Shown piece after piece: positions 45,659 through 58,850 of a stretch of 64,000 bases of DNA. The translations under genes and the position numbers were made by a program. Numbering within the stretch: position 1 is the first letter of the stretch; each line of letters opens with the position of its first letter. Below the pieces are notes generated by a model, which saw only the letters and a list, made by a program, of their open reading frames with translations, searched no databases and was not told the origin of the DNA. The stretch is from Ulota crispa (lineage: Eukaryota > Streptophyta > Bryopsida > Orthotrichales > Orthotrichaceae), in contig OY987245.1 in assembly GCA_963920765.1 (NCBI GenBank), positions 11,858,727 to 11,922,726 on the forward strand. The letters are read 5' to 3'.

Positions 45659-47103
45659 ATATGATTCTCTGTTGTGTGTTCTAGCAGGGAGAAGAAATTC
45701 TCATTTCTGACTGTACTTAGCGTGTGGTGACCAATTTGGGTCGATAGCTTAGTGAGTTGTTAGAAGACTCAGGACTTCTTTTTACTGAGTTGTGCCAGAG
45801 TTTGAAATTTCCCGTAAATGGTGGACATACCAGTTGTCTGTACAACAGGGGCAAGAGGTTGGAGAAACCCGCCAAGCCATTCCAGAAGGGTACGTCATAA
45901 GTGAAAGCTGGTTTTTCCAGCTGCTATCCTGGTTATGGTGACACCAGAATGCAATTCTTTCTCTAGGTCTAGAATGTTTAGGATCCGTTGTATTGAGTGG
46001 TTTCTACAAGAAAGATGTCAATAAGTATTTTATGGAGAGCTTCATGTTTAGTGAGGAATTATAATCCATGAGAGGCTTGATGTTGTGAGTTGCTTAACCA
46101 TGGCAAACATTACAAATTACGAAGTCTGCCAAGTTCTCTTTCTTACATAGGTTCTTCTAAAATGCTCTCCTGGCTATTGAACTGCGGATCAACCTTCCCT
46201 TTGGTGGTGAAGGGTCTTCAAAACTGAGTGAAATGGTTATGGCTTGGGATCTGGTTTGAATTCTGAGGTATGGATCTTTCCTTTCATGGTGAAGCGGTGC
46301 ACTTCCTCTCCACGTCCACATGTGGTTGTCTCTTGATGACGTGAACTCATCACACTACTAGGCAAGTTCATGTTTTACTTCTATGGTTGATGCCATTGTA
46401 CTTCAAAAATTAAACTGGCTTCCATGATTCTGCATACCTTTGTTATATTGATTAATCAACAAAAGCAAGAGCCTTGTGAAAGTTCACAACCGGGACCTCT
46501 CTAAGTGGGTTTTGCAATGGGATTTTGCAGGATATTCTAAAGTTTTTAACTAGGATACTTTCCTGGAGCAATTGTCTTTCAATTGAAGGTTTCCACTTGT
46601 AAGTGTGATTCTCATACTCCTCTTTTCAGTGGTATTTCTCAAGCAATTAGGTTTTTCTCCTGTGTAGTAGCAAGCAATGCTCTATTTGTAAATCCTTTGC
46701 ATCTATGTCGCTCAAGAGTTCATTGTTTGTGCATAGTTTGCCTTGCTCTTCACCTAGGAACTGGTAGAGTGCTTATAAATAAATGCTTGTAGAAGCCCAG
46801 TGCAAAGTGCAAAGTTTACGTCTAGAATGTACTGTACATGAAACCTTGATTTTTTCATGAAGTGTTTGTTTGACAAAATGATCTGTTTTGCAGAAAGACT
46901 TGGAAGAGCTCATTCCTATTACGGTGCACTCGGGGAGAGTGGCAATTGCAAAGGTACACTGACTCTGGAAGAGCCTCTAGGCCCTGATGTGTAGAAGCCT
47001 CTCTTTCTATACAACCTCGGAATTGGTACTCTAAAGAAATGGGAGAAGAAGCTCTGTCTGGGAAAACCCTTGGGCAACGAACTCACTTGCCTTTTTGCTA
47101 GAA
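45659..47103. other. Spacer, possibly including an upstream exon of the zinc-finger gene
   Basis: The 3' flank of the methyltransferase gene, then AT-rich sequence with no recognisable coding. A strong acceptor at about 46892-46894 followed by a 60-base open block ending at a GT (about 46955) could be a non-coding leader exon, or an N-terminal coding exon, of the next gene. I cannot decide between these. Confidence 0.4.
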
Positions 47104-50100
47104 ATGGGAGAACCTCCGCCCCGGAGAGCGCCTGGGCAACGGCCTCGCATGCTGGTTTGCTACCTTTGTAGCAAAGAATATGGCAGCAAGAGGTTCGTAT
47201 TCTCCTCCCCAACAGCAAGCATCATTACCCCATGCTTAGAAACTAACGAATTGAAGTATTTTTTTGTTTTGGTTTTTAAAATCGGGGCCTTTGATGATGT
47301 GTAAGACTTGTTGTGGATCTATTCAAAAAATGATACCGTTGAGATGAAAACACATTGATCATTGGGCAGAGTACACAGGTCACGGTGGACGTTGAAGGGG
47401 TTAAATCCAAATTAGGCCTAATGCTGTTTTTAACAGTTTTGAACAAATCTTCCTCGTCCAATTTTGTACAATTGTTTTTTTGCCCTAAACATGCAATGTT
47501 GTTTGGTGGTAGTAAAGAACTTGATCAAATAGCCAGATTAAAACCATGAGACTTCTTTCCTTTTGAGGTGTAGGGAATATTGCTACATGCGAGCTCTAAT
47601 AGTCCTGATGTTCAGTGCAGTTTGCCTATCCATATTCCCAAGTGCCAGAAGAGGTGGCTGCAAGAAGAAGAGCAGAAACCTAAAAAGAAGCGCCGTCCTT
47701 TGCCACTCCCTCCTGAAAGAGAGCCACCCATCAGCACTGGTGGAGGGGCTCCCAGCGTTCAAGAGATCGATGACTTCAACGACGAGTAAGCTACTAAGCT
47801 TGATATCCTTGTGCCACGTGGCATTCTCGTAAATATTAATGCTAAAGTTATCATGGACTAGCATTGAGCAGTCTCTACTCAAATGTAATTATCACCTTTG
47901 TTTTCTTCTTCACATAATGGATTAATTAATGCCTCTTTGGGAAAAACAAGGACATCTCAATTGGCTGTTTAATTCTACTCCATTGGCAGAACCTCCGAAA
48001 CCCCTAAACCCTAAGCCCCTAAATCCTAAACCCCTAAACCAAGTGTTCTAGAAAACGTAAATGCATTGAACCTTGCCAATTTGTAACATTTCAAACTATT
48101 TTCAACATAAACGTGGTCAATTGTAACGTAGTTAGAGCATTACCAATGCACCACTCTAAATAACTCATTGAATATAGTACTATGTTTTGCTATGTGTAAA
48201 TATAGAACTTTTGATTTCGAATGACCAAAACAGTGCTCATTAAAAGCAATCCAAACCCAAAACATATAACGTGCCAAAACAAAATCATGCTTGAAGAAAC
48301 GAAACCCATAGCAATGGCACGGCAAATTTCCAAAGTTTGTTGTGTCACTTCCATGGACTTTCTTTCTTGACCATGAGTACTCTATTTAGTGAGTCGTTTA
48401 GAATTTTCCATTGATGATGCTCTTAGGTCTTCTAGATTACTCTAGAAGGTGGGTCCTCAATTGTTTATACTCATTTACCACTTGGCCGGTTTAATGCAGA
48501 GCTCGAGCAGCATTTGAGGCCAGTTTGGAGCAATGCCCTCACTGCCAGCGACACTTTGTTCCCACGGCCTTGAAGCATCACTCCAAAGCCTGTACTACAG
48601 CCAACCCTGCCAAGCCAGCTGGCACTGGCCTCACCCTCATGTCCTTAACCAACAGACTGGTTCCCGGGGCAATTGCTGGATCCCAACATGGAAAAGCAAG
48701 TGGGTATTTAATCGTTTCTTCACAAACATCACTTTTGAAGTTTGTATGAAAATTGCATTTCCTTGCTTGACTCAATCTTAGGGCAAATATTCACGCTGCA
48801 TTGGAAACAACAAAGGTGTTACATAGCCATGCATACTCTTGCGGAGAAACTAAAAGGGAATGCAACCTATGTTTTGTGTAGTGGGTTAGTACTATGGTCA
48901 CTAAATTCTTTGACTCCTTGTTTACTATTCCATACTTCATGTTTCTTGAATCTAGGTGTAAGGCATTCAATGAATCTTGGAGAGTAGACTCTAGCAGCAG
49001 AAACAACAACAGAATGCTTTAGAGCAGACATATGGAATTGACATGGAAGTGTGTTGAAAAGCAATAGAATCCAAAATTGAAAATGGTTTTCTGGCAAGTT
49101 TCTTGCAAGAAAAACAGGAATTTTGGGAATCTCATTCTTTCAAAACCATAAAACATTGATCACCGTGGTTGATTACAGTGCAGCATGGAAGTTTGGCCTT
49201 TGTCCATGAAACGACCATGAGGTCGAATTTGGGTTTAGTGGTTTTGATTAAGGAATCAAAACAATCTTGTTTGAGTTAGTATGGTCTATTGAATCAGTCA
49301 TTCTCAAGGCATAGATCCTTGGTTTTTAGGGGTGCCAAACACCATAAACCAATAAATTTTTGGCCAAAAAGCTCAAATAGCTTCCAACTTTGAATCTCCA
49401 CAAGTTTTTTGGCAAACAATAATTCCAATTTATTTTTGTAACTTTTATCCTAAGACCTTCATGCTTATAATTACAAAGAGTTTTAAGTCTATGAAGAGCT
49501 CATATGACTGTTAAGTCTTTGTTGCTTTAATTTTATCTTGCACCATAGCTCTTGAGCATGTTTTCAAAAAACATGAACCGGCCCTCACGGAGTTGAGTAT
49601 GGGAGTGAAACAGCCGAACAACCTCCACCACTCTACAGAGTGACGGGAAAACAAGTGAAGCAGTTGCTGAGAAAACAAGGAGCAACTGGAGTGAGGAGGT
49701 TGCCGCCTGTTCCCAAGGACCCTGTAAGGCTAGACTAATAATAATTATTTTTGTCCTTTCATTTTGATTTTCATCTCTCTGTTGATGAAGGTAGAGTGCC
49801 ATTGGATTACAATGAATTTCAATACAATACCTTTTGAACATCCGACGTGACTTCTCATGTCACCAAATGCACTGGTTTTGCAAATCTTTGGATGTTTAAG
49901 GATTGAGAAAGAAGGTAGAGTGACTTTAGATTTGGGATGATTTCATTTTTTAGGAAGAAGGTAGAGTGGCTTTGGATTTCAATGAATCTCTATTGTAAAG
50001 CAGAAGGGAGAGGAAAAGGCAAGATTAAGGATGGTGAAAAGTTGCTGTAATTTGAGAGGGAAGGGAGATGAGTGAAAGGAAGGAAGAGAAAGGAACAAGT

Positions 50101-50502
50101 TGGACAAGACATAAAGCAGAAAGAGAGGAAAAAAGTAGTTTGAGACGATTTAAAGCATAGGCAAAGCATACTAGTTTCAATTGAAACTTATAAAGGTATG
50201 ATGTGACCTCTCATGTCACCAAGTACACTTGCCTTGCAAGTTTTGGATGTCTAAGGATTAAGAAAGAAGGTAGAGTAGACTTTGAATTTGATTGAATTTA
50301 TTTTCAAGGAACAAGGTTGAGTAGCGGGTGGAATTGTAGTCAAGTCTACAGCACCATTTACACTCACTTTTGCAGATCATGCTTGTGCTCACAGGGTCAG
50401 TCTTCAAAGTCTGTTGCTGCTGCTGATGAGACCAAGCCATGGCTGAGGAAAAATAAAGCCAAAGTTGTAGTTGATACCACTGTGGAAATCAGGAGCCAAT
50501 GA
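47104..50502 (+). CDS. C2HC zinc-finger protein, ZNF474/ZC2HC1 type
   Basis: Five exons give 230 residues: 47104-47192, 47621-47785, 48500-48699, 49593-49723 and 50395-50502. Two zinc-binding units have identical spacing C-x2-C-x11-H-x3-C: Cys19, Cys22, His34, Cys38 and Cys97, Cys100, His112, Cys116. This is the zf-C2HC_2 pattern, and the text RPRMLVCYLCSKEYGSKSLP plus PIHIPKCQKRW is close to the ZNF474 family. A Lys/Pro-rich linker and an acidic EIDDFNDE stretch lie between the fingers. Exons 1-3 are supported by motif and phase. Exon 4 uses a weak acceptor, chosen because it alone keeps the frame. In animals these genes are often testis-biased, and I associate the plant ones with lineages that have swimming sperm; that link is inference. 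The true N-terminus may lie further upstream. Confidence 0.8.
47990..48043 (+). repeat. Telomere-like run in zinc-finger intron 2
   Basis: About 50 bases of degenerate CCCTAAA words. It is short, interstitial and without the satellite unit seen at 25960-27312. Confidence 0.8.
48132..48426. mobile_element. Possible GAGCAT-ended MITE
   Basis: Starts TTAGAGCATTACCAATGCAC and ends near TTGATGATGCTCTTA. Only the outer 10-12 bases are clearly complementary. It lies in intron 2 of the zinc-finger gene and is grouped with the elements at 58851-59595 on its terminal motif. Confidence 0.45.
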
Positions 50503-50581
50503 AGCAAAAGATAGTTGTTCCTTCATTCTTGATTACATCAACAACACTGTAAGATTGTTTTATAATTGACTTACCATCCAG

Positions 50582-51238
50582 TTAACCCCTAAATTCCCAA
50601 GCGACCAAATTTGGGGGTTTACAAAACTTTGAAGATGAATAAAACCTTATCAAATTGTTATTTTTATTATTATTATTTCTATACAAGGTTGTTTTGAAGT
50701 CTATTTTCAACATCATAAGCCTGATTTTCAAAATGAATGTTGATGATTTTTCTATTCATGATTTTGTACAAAAGTGTCCACTGCAATCTTGAGTTTTTTA
50801 GTGTTGGAAAATCTTGAAAATGAGCCTCAAATACACTAAAGCTTAGAGGAAAATATACATTAGATATCTATTTAAGAAAAACATTGGAGTAGATTTTGAA
50901 ATCCGTAAATTGATTACAATTAGACATGTAATGATTGTAAACCTCATATTCTTTTGGTGATCAACTTTTTAGATTTGACATGGGAAATGAAGATTGGAAG
51001 ACTTCCAAGTCACTTGTGCAGTTTTAACACCCTCATGGTCAAACATTATAATCTTTCAAACTATAAGTGATATTGTTGTGTTTTCTTTTTCCATGTAATC
51101 TCTAAACATGTTTGGTTTGAATTTGTACAGTTACAATTGAAAAACCTTGATGAAATTTATGAATATGTTGGTTGATTGTTCAGTACCATGAAAATTCCAA
51201 GAAAGCTTGAGAAAAGGCCTTGTGCATTTAGGGGTTAA
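50582..51238. mobile_element. TTAA-terminated element, 657 bp
   Basis: Left end TTAACCCCTAAATTCCCAAG, right end the complement of TTAACCCCTAAATGCACAAG, bounded by TTAA. The interior is AT-rich without coding capacity. Starts 80 bp after the zinc-finger stop codon, so it may lie in that gene's 3' UTR. Confidence 0.72.
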
Positions 51239-51566
51239 GGGCAAACTTCCATGTTCCATCAGAATAGGCCACACTGGTCAACGTTTCTTGACTTTGGAAA
51301 ACTCAAACCTCAACATTTCTTGTGCTTCTTGCAAGAAATTTGTTAGAACACCATTTTCAATTTTGATTGTGTTGTCTAGATAACACACTTTCATGCATGA
51401 CTCTATAACTCCTTTGTTGTTTGTTGCAATTTCTTAATTTAGAAATGCAACATGGAAGTTGGGGTGTCCTTCTCTTGCTTATTATCATGTCATCAAAAAA
51501 ATATAAAGTCCATATTGTCCCTTTGTCTTTTTCAAAACAAGAGAGTCTAAGCAATGATTTGAAAGA

Positions 51567-51824
51567 GCATCATATTAAGTAAATTGGGAAAAAAGGGTGT
51601 CCCACTTTGTTTTCCCCTCAAAACCCAAAAAGTTAGATTCAAAGGTATTAGATTTAGTTTGAACCACTAAGATTTTTTCCCTTGCAAATCCCTCCTCTCA
51701 AATGAGGACACATGTGCAAAAAAAGAACTTTGAGCTCGGTTTCAAGTGATCACCTCAAACTTTTGAAGGCGAGTCTAAAAGTCCCAAATTATACCTTTTT
51801 TCCCACTTTACCTAATATGGTGTT
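51567..51824. mobile_element. MITE with CACCATATTA-type ends, copy 2
   Basis: Left end GCATCATATTAAGTAAATTG followed by GGAAAAAAGG; right end the complement of AACACCATATTAGGTAAAGT followed by GGGAAAAAAGG. The ends match those at 32179-32786, but this copy is under half the length. Confidence 0.72.
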
Positions 51825-53767
51825 AAAAATGTATACCTGTGGTGCCTATTGAAAACAAAATGTATTTTCCTTCATTTCTAATCAATTTGTAGACATTCAA
51901 TTGTATCTCTTTTTGTGTACTATTTGTACACACTTTTGTCATTTTCTTCAAAGAAGTAGCAAACCCTTGAATTTGAAAGGTTTTGTTCTTAAAACTACAA
52001 ATAAAATCCTCTAATAGCTGAAGTGGACATAGTGAAGTCCAAAGCTCAGCTTGAAGTACCTTAATAATTATTTTATAAACATGGGCCTACAATATATGTG
52101 AAGGGGTAAAGAAGAGGAGCATGTAGGAGCCCATTCTTCTAAAACATGTATCTCTTATATTTGTTAGAATTAAGACAAGTGGTTTTAGAAGAAAACAACA
52201 TTCTAAAGTTGTCATAGAGGATTGGTACCATTTTATCTAAATAATAAGGGTTATACTAAGGATTGTATTGAAGATGAAACATGAAATCATATATTGATAT
52301 CTATTTGGAGGTAGAAACACATGTGATTAGTTGCTGGCTTTTCAAACCTATTTATTTTTGCTAACCGTGTTACTATTTTGCTACTTGGCAGGACATTACA
52401 TGTATGCAAATTATTATGAGAAACTTGTGCACCGGACTAGCTAAATTTTTCTTGTATTGCATTGTAAGCCTAGTTTTCCATTGCTCGAAGTGGCTCTCAT
52501 TCTCAAAGGCTTTGGTGTTCAACTCTCACAATTCTCCCAGAGGTCTTTGCATGCACATGTTGATACCAATTTTGCTTGAAAGGAGAAGGAATCCAAATTT
52601 TCTTGTGCACAATGTTTTGCTCCTTCGAAAATGGGGGTTGCTAAATTTTACAAGAAAAATCAAGGTGTTCAAGAAAAAATCAAGATATTGGCTTAAAAAT
52701 CAAGGTGTTGGAGGAGAAGTCAAAACATTGTAGGAAAAATGAAGGCAATGAATGATTGCTACATAAGAAATGTTGTAGGAGCATTTATTACTTATTGAGT
52801 GTAATGTATTCACTTATAGTAAATGTCAAACCTTTGGGTCATCTTTGAGTTAATATTCAAGGTGGAAGCTCTCAAATGTGTTTGGCAAGTCATGAAAATC
52901 TTAGACTTACAATTGTTGAAGGATGTTTGGCAAACTATAAAATATGAGATAAGAGCAATTTAATGATGCAAAATGACAGCAAGTACAAGATAAATCTAAA
53001 TGGAAGATTGTTGGCTATGAAAGATTGTTGGCTTGTCATGTCTTGAATTGTAGTGTGTTAATGGTTTAAAAAGTTAACATTTTTTGTTCTGTGCCAATTT
53101 GTAATATGACTGTGAAGTCTTGGAATACAATTTGTCACAAAAAAATTTGTGGTTTGCAATGTTAAATTTGAAAGAAAACCCAATCTTTTTTGGATAGAGG
53201 AATGTAGTTTTTATTTTTGTTCATCTAGAAAAAACTATAGGGAAGCAATAAATTATTTGTCAATACATCTTCAATAGCAAGTTAGTGGGATTTATGTTAA
53301 CTTGATTGTAAATCGCACATCCTCATTCATTTATGAAACTAGGGGAAGCTTGTAAGGTGAAATTTGTTAATTTGGGAAATAAACCTTTTTAGGGAGTTCT
53401 AAACATTTTCAAGAGTTTTTTGGTGATTTAGAGTGAATTTTATGATGATTTTTTCAAGACCTTACATCAATGATGAAATATTGAAAAAGCTTGAAGGAAT
53501 TATCATAAAACTCACTTTAAATCACCAAAATATTCTCACAAATGCAAAACTTTGTATCCCAAAATTGGTTTTGACAAAGACTTTTTTCCTGAATTAATGA
53601 ATATTGTGATATGTAGTTCATGATTCACTCAAAATTAAAGACTAAGTTAAACTTGTAAGTTACATTGCAAATTTGCATGATTTGTTAAGAACAACTTATT
53701 TCTAGTATATTTTGAAGGGACCACTATTTTCCTTCATCTTGCAATGGAGGTCCTTTTTATGTTTGAA

Positions 53768-53806
53768 CATACATATGTATATGTATGTATACACACACAC
53801 ACATAC

Positions 53807-53843
<37 letters not shown>
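53768..53843. repeat. TA/CA microsatellite
   Basis: Mixed TATG, ACAC and TA repeats leading directly into the left end of the MITE at 53845. Confidence 0.9.
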
Positions 53844-53844
<1 letters not shown>

Positions 53845-53848
<4 letters not shown>

Positions 53849-54243
53849 AATTACTGTAGCAACACCCTAAATTGCTAATAGGACACCCCGTATGAGCATG
53901 AAATTTGATAAAATAGTGCTATTTTTGATTTATTCAAGTAGTCCATCATTCATTCAATCATGGCATTACCACTTCCTTGAAAGACAACAAGAAAAATACA
54001 AATTTTTGTTGGAATATTATTGCACCAATACTATATTTTTATTTATTTTTGCTTTAAGTAACTCAAAAGTCCTATATTTTTAGTTTCAAATTTTAACACA
54101 CCTTTTTTTTTAGTATAGCCTTAGAATGATAAAAGTGAAACAAATCTTTTGATCCAAATAAAAAATTCAGCATTAAAATCACATTTCATGCTCACAGGGG
54201 GTATCCCGTTAGCAGTTTAGGGTGTCGCATTAACAATTCCCTA
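53845..54243. mobile_element. Palindromic MITE in a TA microsatellite, AGGGAAT family, copy 2
   Basis: The left end AGGGAATTACTGTAGCAACA and the right end, complement of AGGGAATTGTTAATGCGACA, open a pair of inverted arms that continue through ACACCCTAAA, TTGCTAA-like, GGACACCCC and GAGCATGAAAT. Terminal similarity to 39645-40047 suggests one family. TA repeats flank both sides, so the element appears to have landed in a TA tract. Confidence 0.8.
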
Positions 54244-54251
54244 TACATATA

Positions 54252-54253
54252 TT

Positions 54254-54329
<76 letters not shown>
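54252..54329. repeat. TA dinucleotide run
   Basis: Nearly pure TA repeat of about 75 bp on the right flank of the MITE. The Tyr/Ile peptide on the minus strand here is an artefact. Confidence 0.95.
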
Positions 54330-54335
<6 letters not shown>

Positions 54336-55698
54336 TGAATTGAGAGCTCAGCTGTCCATAGGACACCAAACATACTAGTATATATATAACAGAAACAAAA
54401 GGTGATACTTTTATTGCTTTAGTAAAAAATGCGTGAACAAAAACAAAAAAATGTTTTAATGCATGGGTAAATTGGATTATGCCGGTAAATTGGATTGCGT
54501 GTGTAAATATGACAAACATGAAAACTTATCCATTAATTGCGCTATTAAAGAATAAAAACATTTTGCATAATCATACCTGAAATCAGACTCCATGGGTGTT
54601 TTTGCCGAATGGAACCTAAAATTATTTTGCCTCTTGTCAAACCGACAAATACCTACACTAGTATGAATATGTGTATATATATAGACACACACGAATAGTT
54701 TCAAGGTCACCCGAATGGGCTTTACATATTGCCCCAATGTTTGATTCTTGTTTATAATAAAACATGCTGACGCTTGCTCAACACATTTAAAAAAAATCTA
54801 TATCATACTTATCTTGGAATATATGGATTCAAAATCTCAACTAAAATTTATTGAAACTCATATTTTAATTGTCAAGTATTCTATTAATTGTTATAGTGTT
54901 CTGAAGTGCACTAAAAAGAACCCCATATTTTGATGGATAGAATAACTAAATAAATTGAAATTTTGTTTTCAGATTTTAATACATATATAGAACCATTCAA
55001 GGGTAATTTTTAGCTTTATAGTGCTTTTTCTTTTGGATCCTTAAATCTTTAAAGAACAAGAGACACTCTAGATTTATAAAATATGAGCCTTAAAAAGTAC
55101 AATTTCGAGGTATAGTTAAATTAGAACTTGCAAGCAAAAAAAAATTTGTGATTTGTAGACTACATCTATATGGTTAAATTCCTACATGAAACAATTTGTA
55201 ATCAACAAAACCTAAAACAGATCATTCAAATATTCTTTTAAAAGTGGTTGCGGATTATAAAAGTATAAATTTTCATAAGACATAATTTTGTTTATTCAAG
55301 TTTGTAATATCGAGTTCTAATTTGTGGTGCTTTTTCAGTTTTTTTTTTGTTTTTTGTTTTTTGTTTTTTGTAATAATTGTCTCTGAGGATATAGGTTGGG
55401 GCTTGGTGTGGTATAGTACTATTGTACATATATTAAAAATTAGTTAAAGTTGTATGAACACAATTAAGTAAATAGTCAAGTATTAAAAATAAAAAGTAAA
55501 AGTAAAAGTAAGAATAGGCCATGATTACAAAAGTAGGAAAGAAGGTGTTTATTATTTATTGTGTGAGTTTTTTTATGTATATGAATACTTATGTATATAT
55601 GATTGAGAGAGTAAAGTTTTAAAGTTTTAATTTATTAATCATTATTTTTGGTCAAACTTTGTGAAAAGCTAGAGTAGTGCAAATTCATTGTAACCTAG

Positions 55699-56889
55699 AT
55701 GGAGGCCATGAGGAAAGCTCCAAGATTGACAAAAGGTGACAAGAGTGAGGAAACATTGGACGCAAATTTATGGGGCCCATTGCAAGAGTATATCCCTCTG
55801 CAAACTATATATGACAAGTTGTTGCAGCAGGACCTCTTCCAATTGCTCCTTGTCAACAAAGAATGGAATCACGCCGCATTGCAATGGATATTGCCAAAGC
55901 CCTCATTTGTGACCATTGCTGCATGTGTCAAATCTTGGGGCAGGGACGTGCAGTACTTGAACGGGGTTGTCACCTACAACAGTGCCTCTAGCAAGTTCAA
56001 GTTTGAGTGCCAACATCTTTGCATACTTGATGTTTGGACTCATGTTCCACCATTTGAAGTGGAAGGACTCATTCTATGCCACAACCCGGATGATTTGAAA
56101 GAACAAGGTGTTTTCAATGTCCATATCCAAACATGGCATGCTATTCCTGTCGGTCCAAGACAAAGTAAGAGTGATTTTGTTTGTGGTTTGCTGGTGGATA
56201 CAACTATAAAGCCGTACACCTTCAAACTGATTGAGGGCCACCTAAACTTTCCAACACAAATTTACGATTCCAAGAGCAGATCATGGAGCAGAACTTGCTC
56301 TCAATTACCTTCATCAGTTACAAAGTCCCAATTGGGTACTTTGGAGTACTTGTGTGTAGGCCACAATGATAACCTATACATGTTTGTAAACACTCACATG
56401 ATCTTGAAGTATTCTCTAAAAGATGATAAGTGGACAGAGGTGAGGAATCTTGAGGACAATTTATCATTTGACAATACCTTGGGGATTTGGGCAAGCTAAA
56501 TTTTCACTACCACATAGAACGACAATGAGCAAAGAATTATTGTGTGGGAGTTTGTTGATTCCAAAAGGCAAGAGTGGGTGGTGTATGCTTGCACGCCCCA
56601 AGAGCAATACAAATGCCTTTGGAAGTATGATTTTGATGGTTTTCATAGTTACAAACCATGTTTGAGGTCGTTCTATTGCAACGGATACCTATTGGTTTGT
56701 TGTTGGCATTGGGACATTGCATGTGCTAATGAGCTTGTGTTGTTCAACATAGCAACAAAAACTTGGCAAAAGATGGACTTGCCTAGGGGAAGTGTGGCAT
56801 CCGATGAGCAAGAGCTTGAAAGCTTTCATGAAAGCAAAAATATTGAAGAAGATGAAGATTTTGATGAAGATGACAAAGTTGTTGAATGA
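55699..56889 (+). pseudogene. F-box protein gene with two in-frame stops
   Basis: One frame of 397 codons stays open from ATG 55699 to TGA 56887-56889 except for TAA at 56497 (codon 267) and TAG at 56515 (codon 273). Residues 24-62 form an F-box (LWGPLQEYIPLQTIYDKLLQ through LVNKEWNHAALQW). The rest looks like the Kelch-like region of plant F-box proteins (for example VGHNDNLYMFVNTHMILKYS, then after the stops IIVWEFVDSKRQEWVVYACT) and ends in an acidic tail. Sequence after the stops keeps coding character, so the lesions look recent. The 18-base gap is too short for a normal intron and has no GT donor. As it stands a 266-residue protein would be made. An intact relative would be an SCF ubiquitin-ligase substrate receptor. 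No intron is needed, as is common in this family. Confidence 0.75.
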
Positions 56890-58850
56890 TGAAAGATGCC
56901 TTTTGGAATTCCTTAGATGTATAAAGTAGTACAAGGTAGGTAATATTTCTTGCGGCTTTCACGTGTTTTTTCATAGTGCTTGTATACTATTATAACATAG
57001 CTTTATTGTGTGAAGCTTGATTCTTTTTAGGGAGGATCATATGGAACACTATATGCGTTTTTGAATACCATGTGGATTCTTATAGTTTTTTATAGGGTTT
57101 TAGTCATGAGCTTGGAAGGATATTGTTTGTGTTGTGGGATTGCACAATAAAGGAGGTTTTGCATTGAACCAAACTATTATAAGAAAATATGAGTAGGTAT
57201 CTTACTCAAAAGACAATCTAATACTACAAGGACAAAGCCTCATGGGATTGCTTGTTTGTGTTAAATTTGCATATTGATGGTCAAATATCTTCAAAAGCAA
57301 AATGTCCTCAATTTGCTCTTGTTAGAAAATTTGAAGAACCAAAGCAATCATACTTATATTTCTTGCAAGTACTCTTGCAAATATTTTGGAATGGAGGTTC
57401 TTCATTAGTTTTTATAAATTGGAGATCCTTACCAATACACAATCTCTTTTTACCAAACAAAGTACTAAAACACAAACAAGAGAAAATCACATGACAAAGA
57501 ACAAGAATTTTATTATTATTCTTAAATATTCATTTATAACAAAAACCAATTCTTAATTGTGAATAATCAAATAGCACATTTTTTGAAGGCCAACGACAAT
57601 TGAAACAAATAAATTATCTAAGAATTTTCACATCATTCTTTGATGTCACCATCAACTTTTTGAGAGAGAGCTAGCCTACATGTCACCACTGTTGTGTTTG
57701 TTACAATGTCCTACCTACAATTATCTAAAAATAATCCTTTTCAACTATTAAAGTTATACTCTAAGATTATTGAGATGAACAGATGTGTACTAAGAAGGCC
57801 CAAAAACAACTTTGCTAAGTTAAAATCTTCAGTATTCTTAAAAAAATCTATTAGTAAAAATAGAAGAGACAAAGAGAGATATCAACATATGGTCCTTTAA
57901 TCCAATTCCATAAACCTCTAAAGAAATTGGCACTTTTTAGACCAAACTTTCCATAAGCTATAACCTTCTTAAAACCAAATGGTAATGATATTTTGAGGCG
58001 ATTTAGTATATTTGATCACAAATTTTCCAAAGCTAATTTGATTTTGGACCTAGAGAATTTTTTTCACATCCTAATTACTTTCCATTGGTAAGATGGTAGA
58101 ATTCAAAAATCAAAATTTCAATATTTGGGCATGGCAAAGAGGAGGAAATTTGATTTTTGAGGCTTGCAACTCCAAATCTTATACTTCAATAATTAGTAAC
58201 TCTTACAATTGTGTTGCACACATGTGTCAAAAGTGTGAGGAAAAAACCAAACCAATTGGATATGTCCATCATCATGATCATAATTTACTTGTAAAGGTGA
58301 TGTAGAAATTTCACCTTACAAAGGGTAGACTTTGAAGAGTGCATTTTTTTTTTTTTTTCTTTCTTTGAAATATCAAAACAATTATCTCCTAGCTTATAAG
58401 TAACAGAAATAGAAATCAATACTATGGGACTTACAAACTTATGAAATTGAACTTTTATATTTTTTGAATGCTACAAGTAGTTTACCCTATTATCACTCTA
58501 TCCATGTTATCACTTATTTGTCTTCAAAAATCCATGTCTTTTTGGGTTTAGCTTCAAATCTAGGTTGAAAGGTACTGCAACAAAGGTCTTAGAGTCCTTT
58601 ACTTAAATGTGCAATTTTTTTCATTTAACCAAGATTTGAAAAAGATAAAGCCTACTAACTATAAAGACCTTTGTTAGACATTCAATTTATTCCCCCAATG
58701 TCTTAACTAAAGCAATGTTAGTTGTAAAATACCAAAAACAATTAAAAATTTTCAGCTTAGCTACCAATTATGGATAATCACAAAATTTGTCTATTGGAAG
58801 ACCAGACATAATATATATCAAGACTATTGCCAAATGCATTGCACATGCCC

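Larger units (their letters stand above)
50503..55698. other. AT-rich spacer with transposons and microsatellites
   Basis: Between the zinc-finger gene and the broken F-box gene. It contains the TTAA element 50582-51238, the MITE 51567-51824 and a microsatellite/MITE block at 53.77-54.33 kb. From about 51.9 to 53.7 kb and 54.4 to 55.7 kb I see no gene; a short run of TTTTTTG words lies at about 55335-55372. Confidence 0.5.

Noticed and set aside
56497..56517. Micro-intron removing both stops in the F-box gene
   Set aside because: There is no GT donor just before the first stop, and the gap is about 20 bases, too short for a spliceosomal intron.
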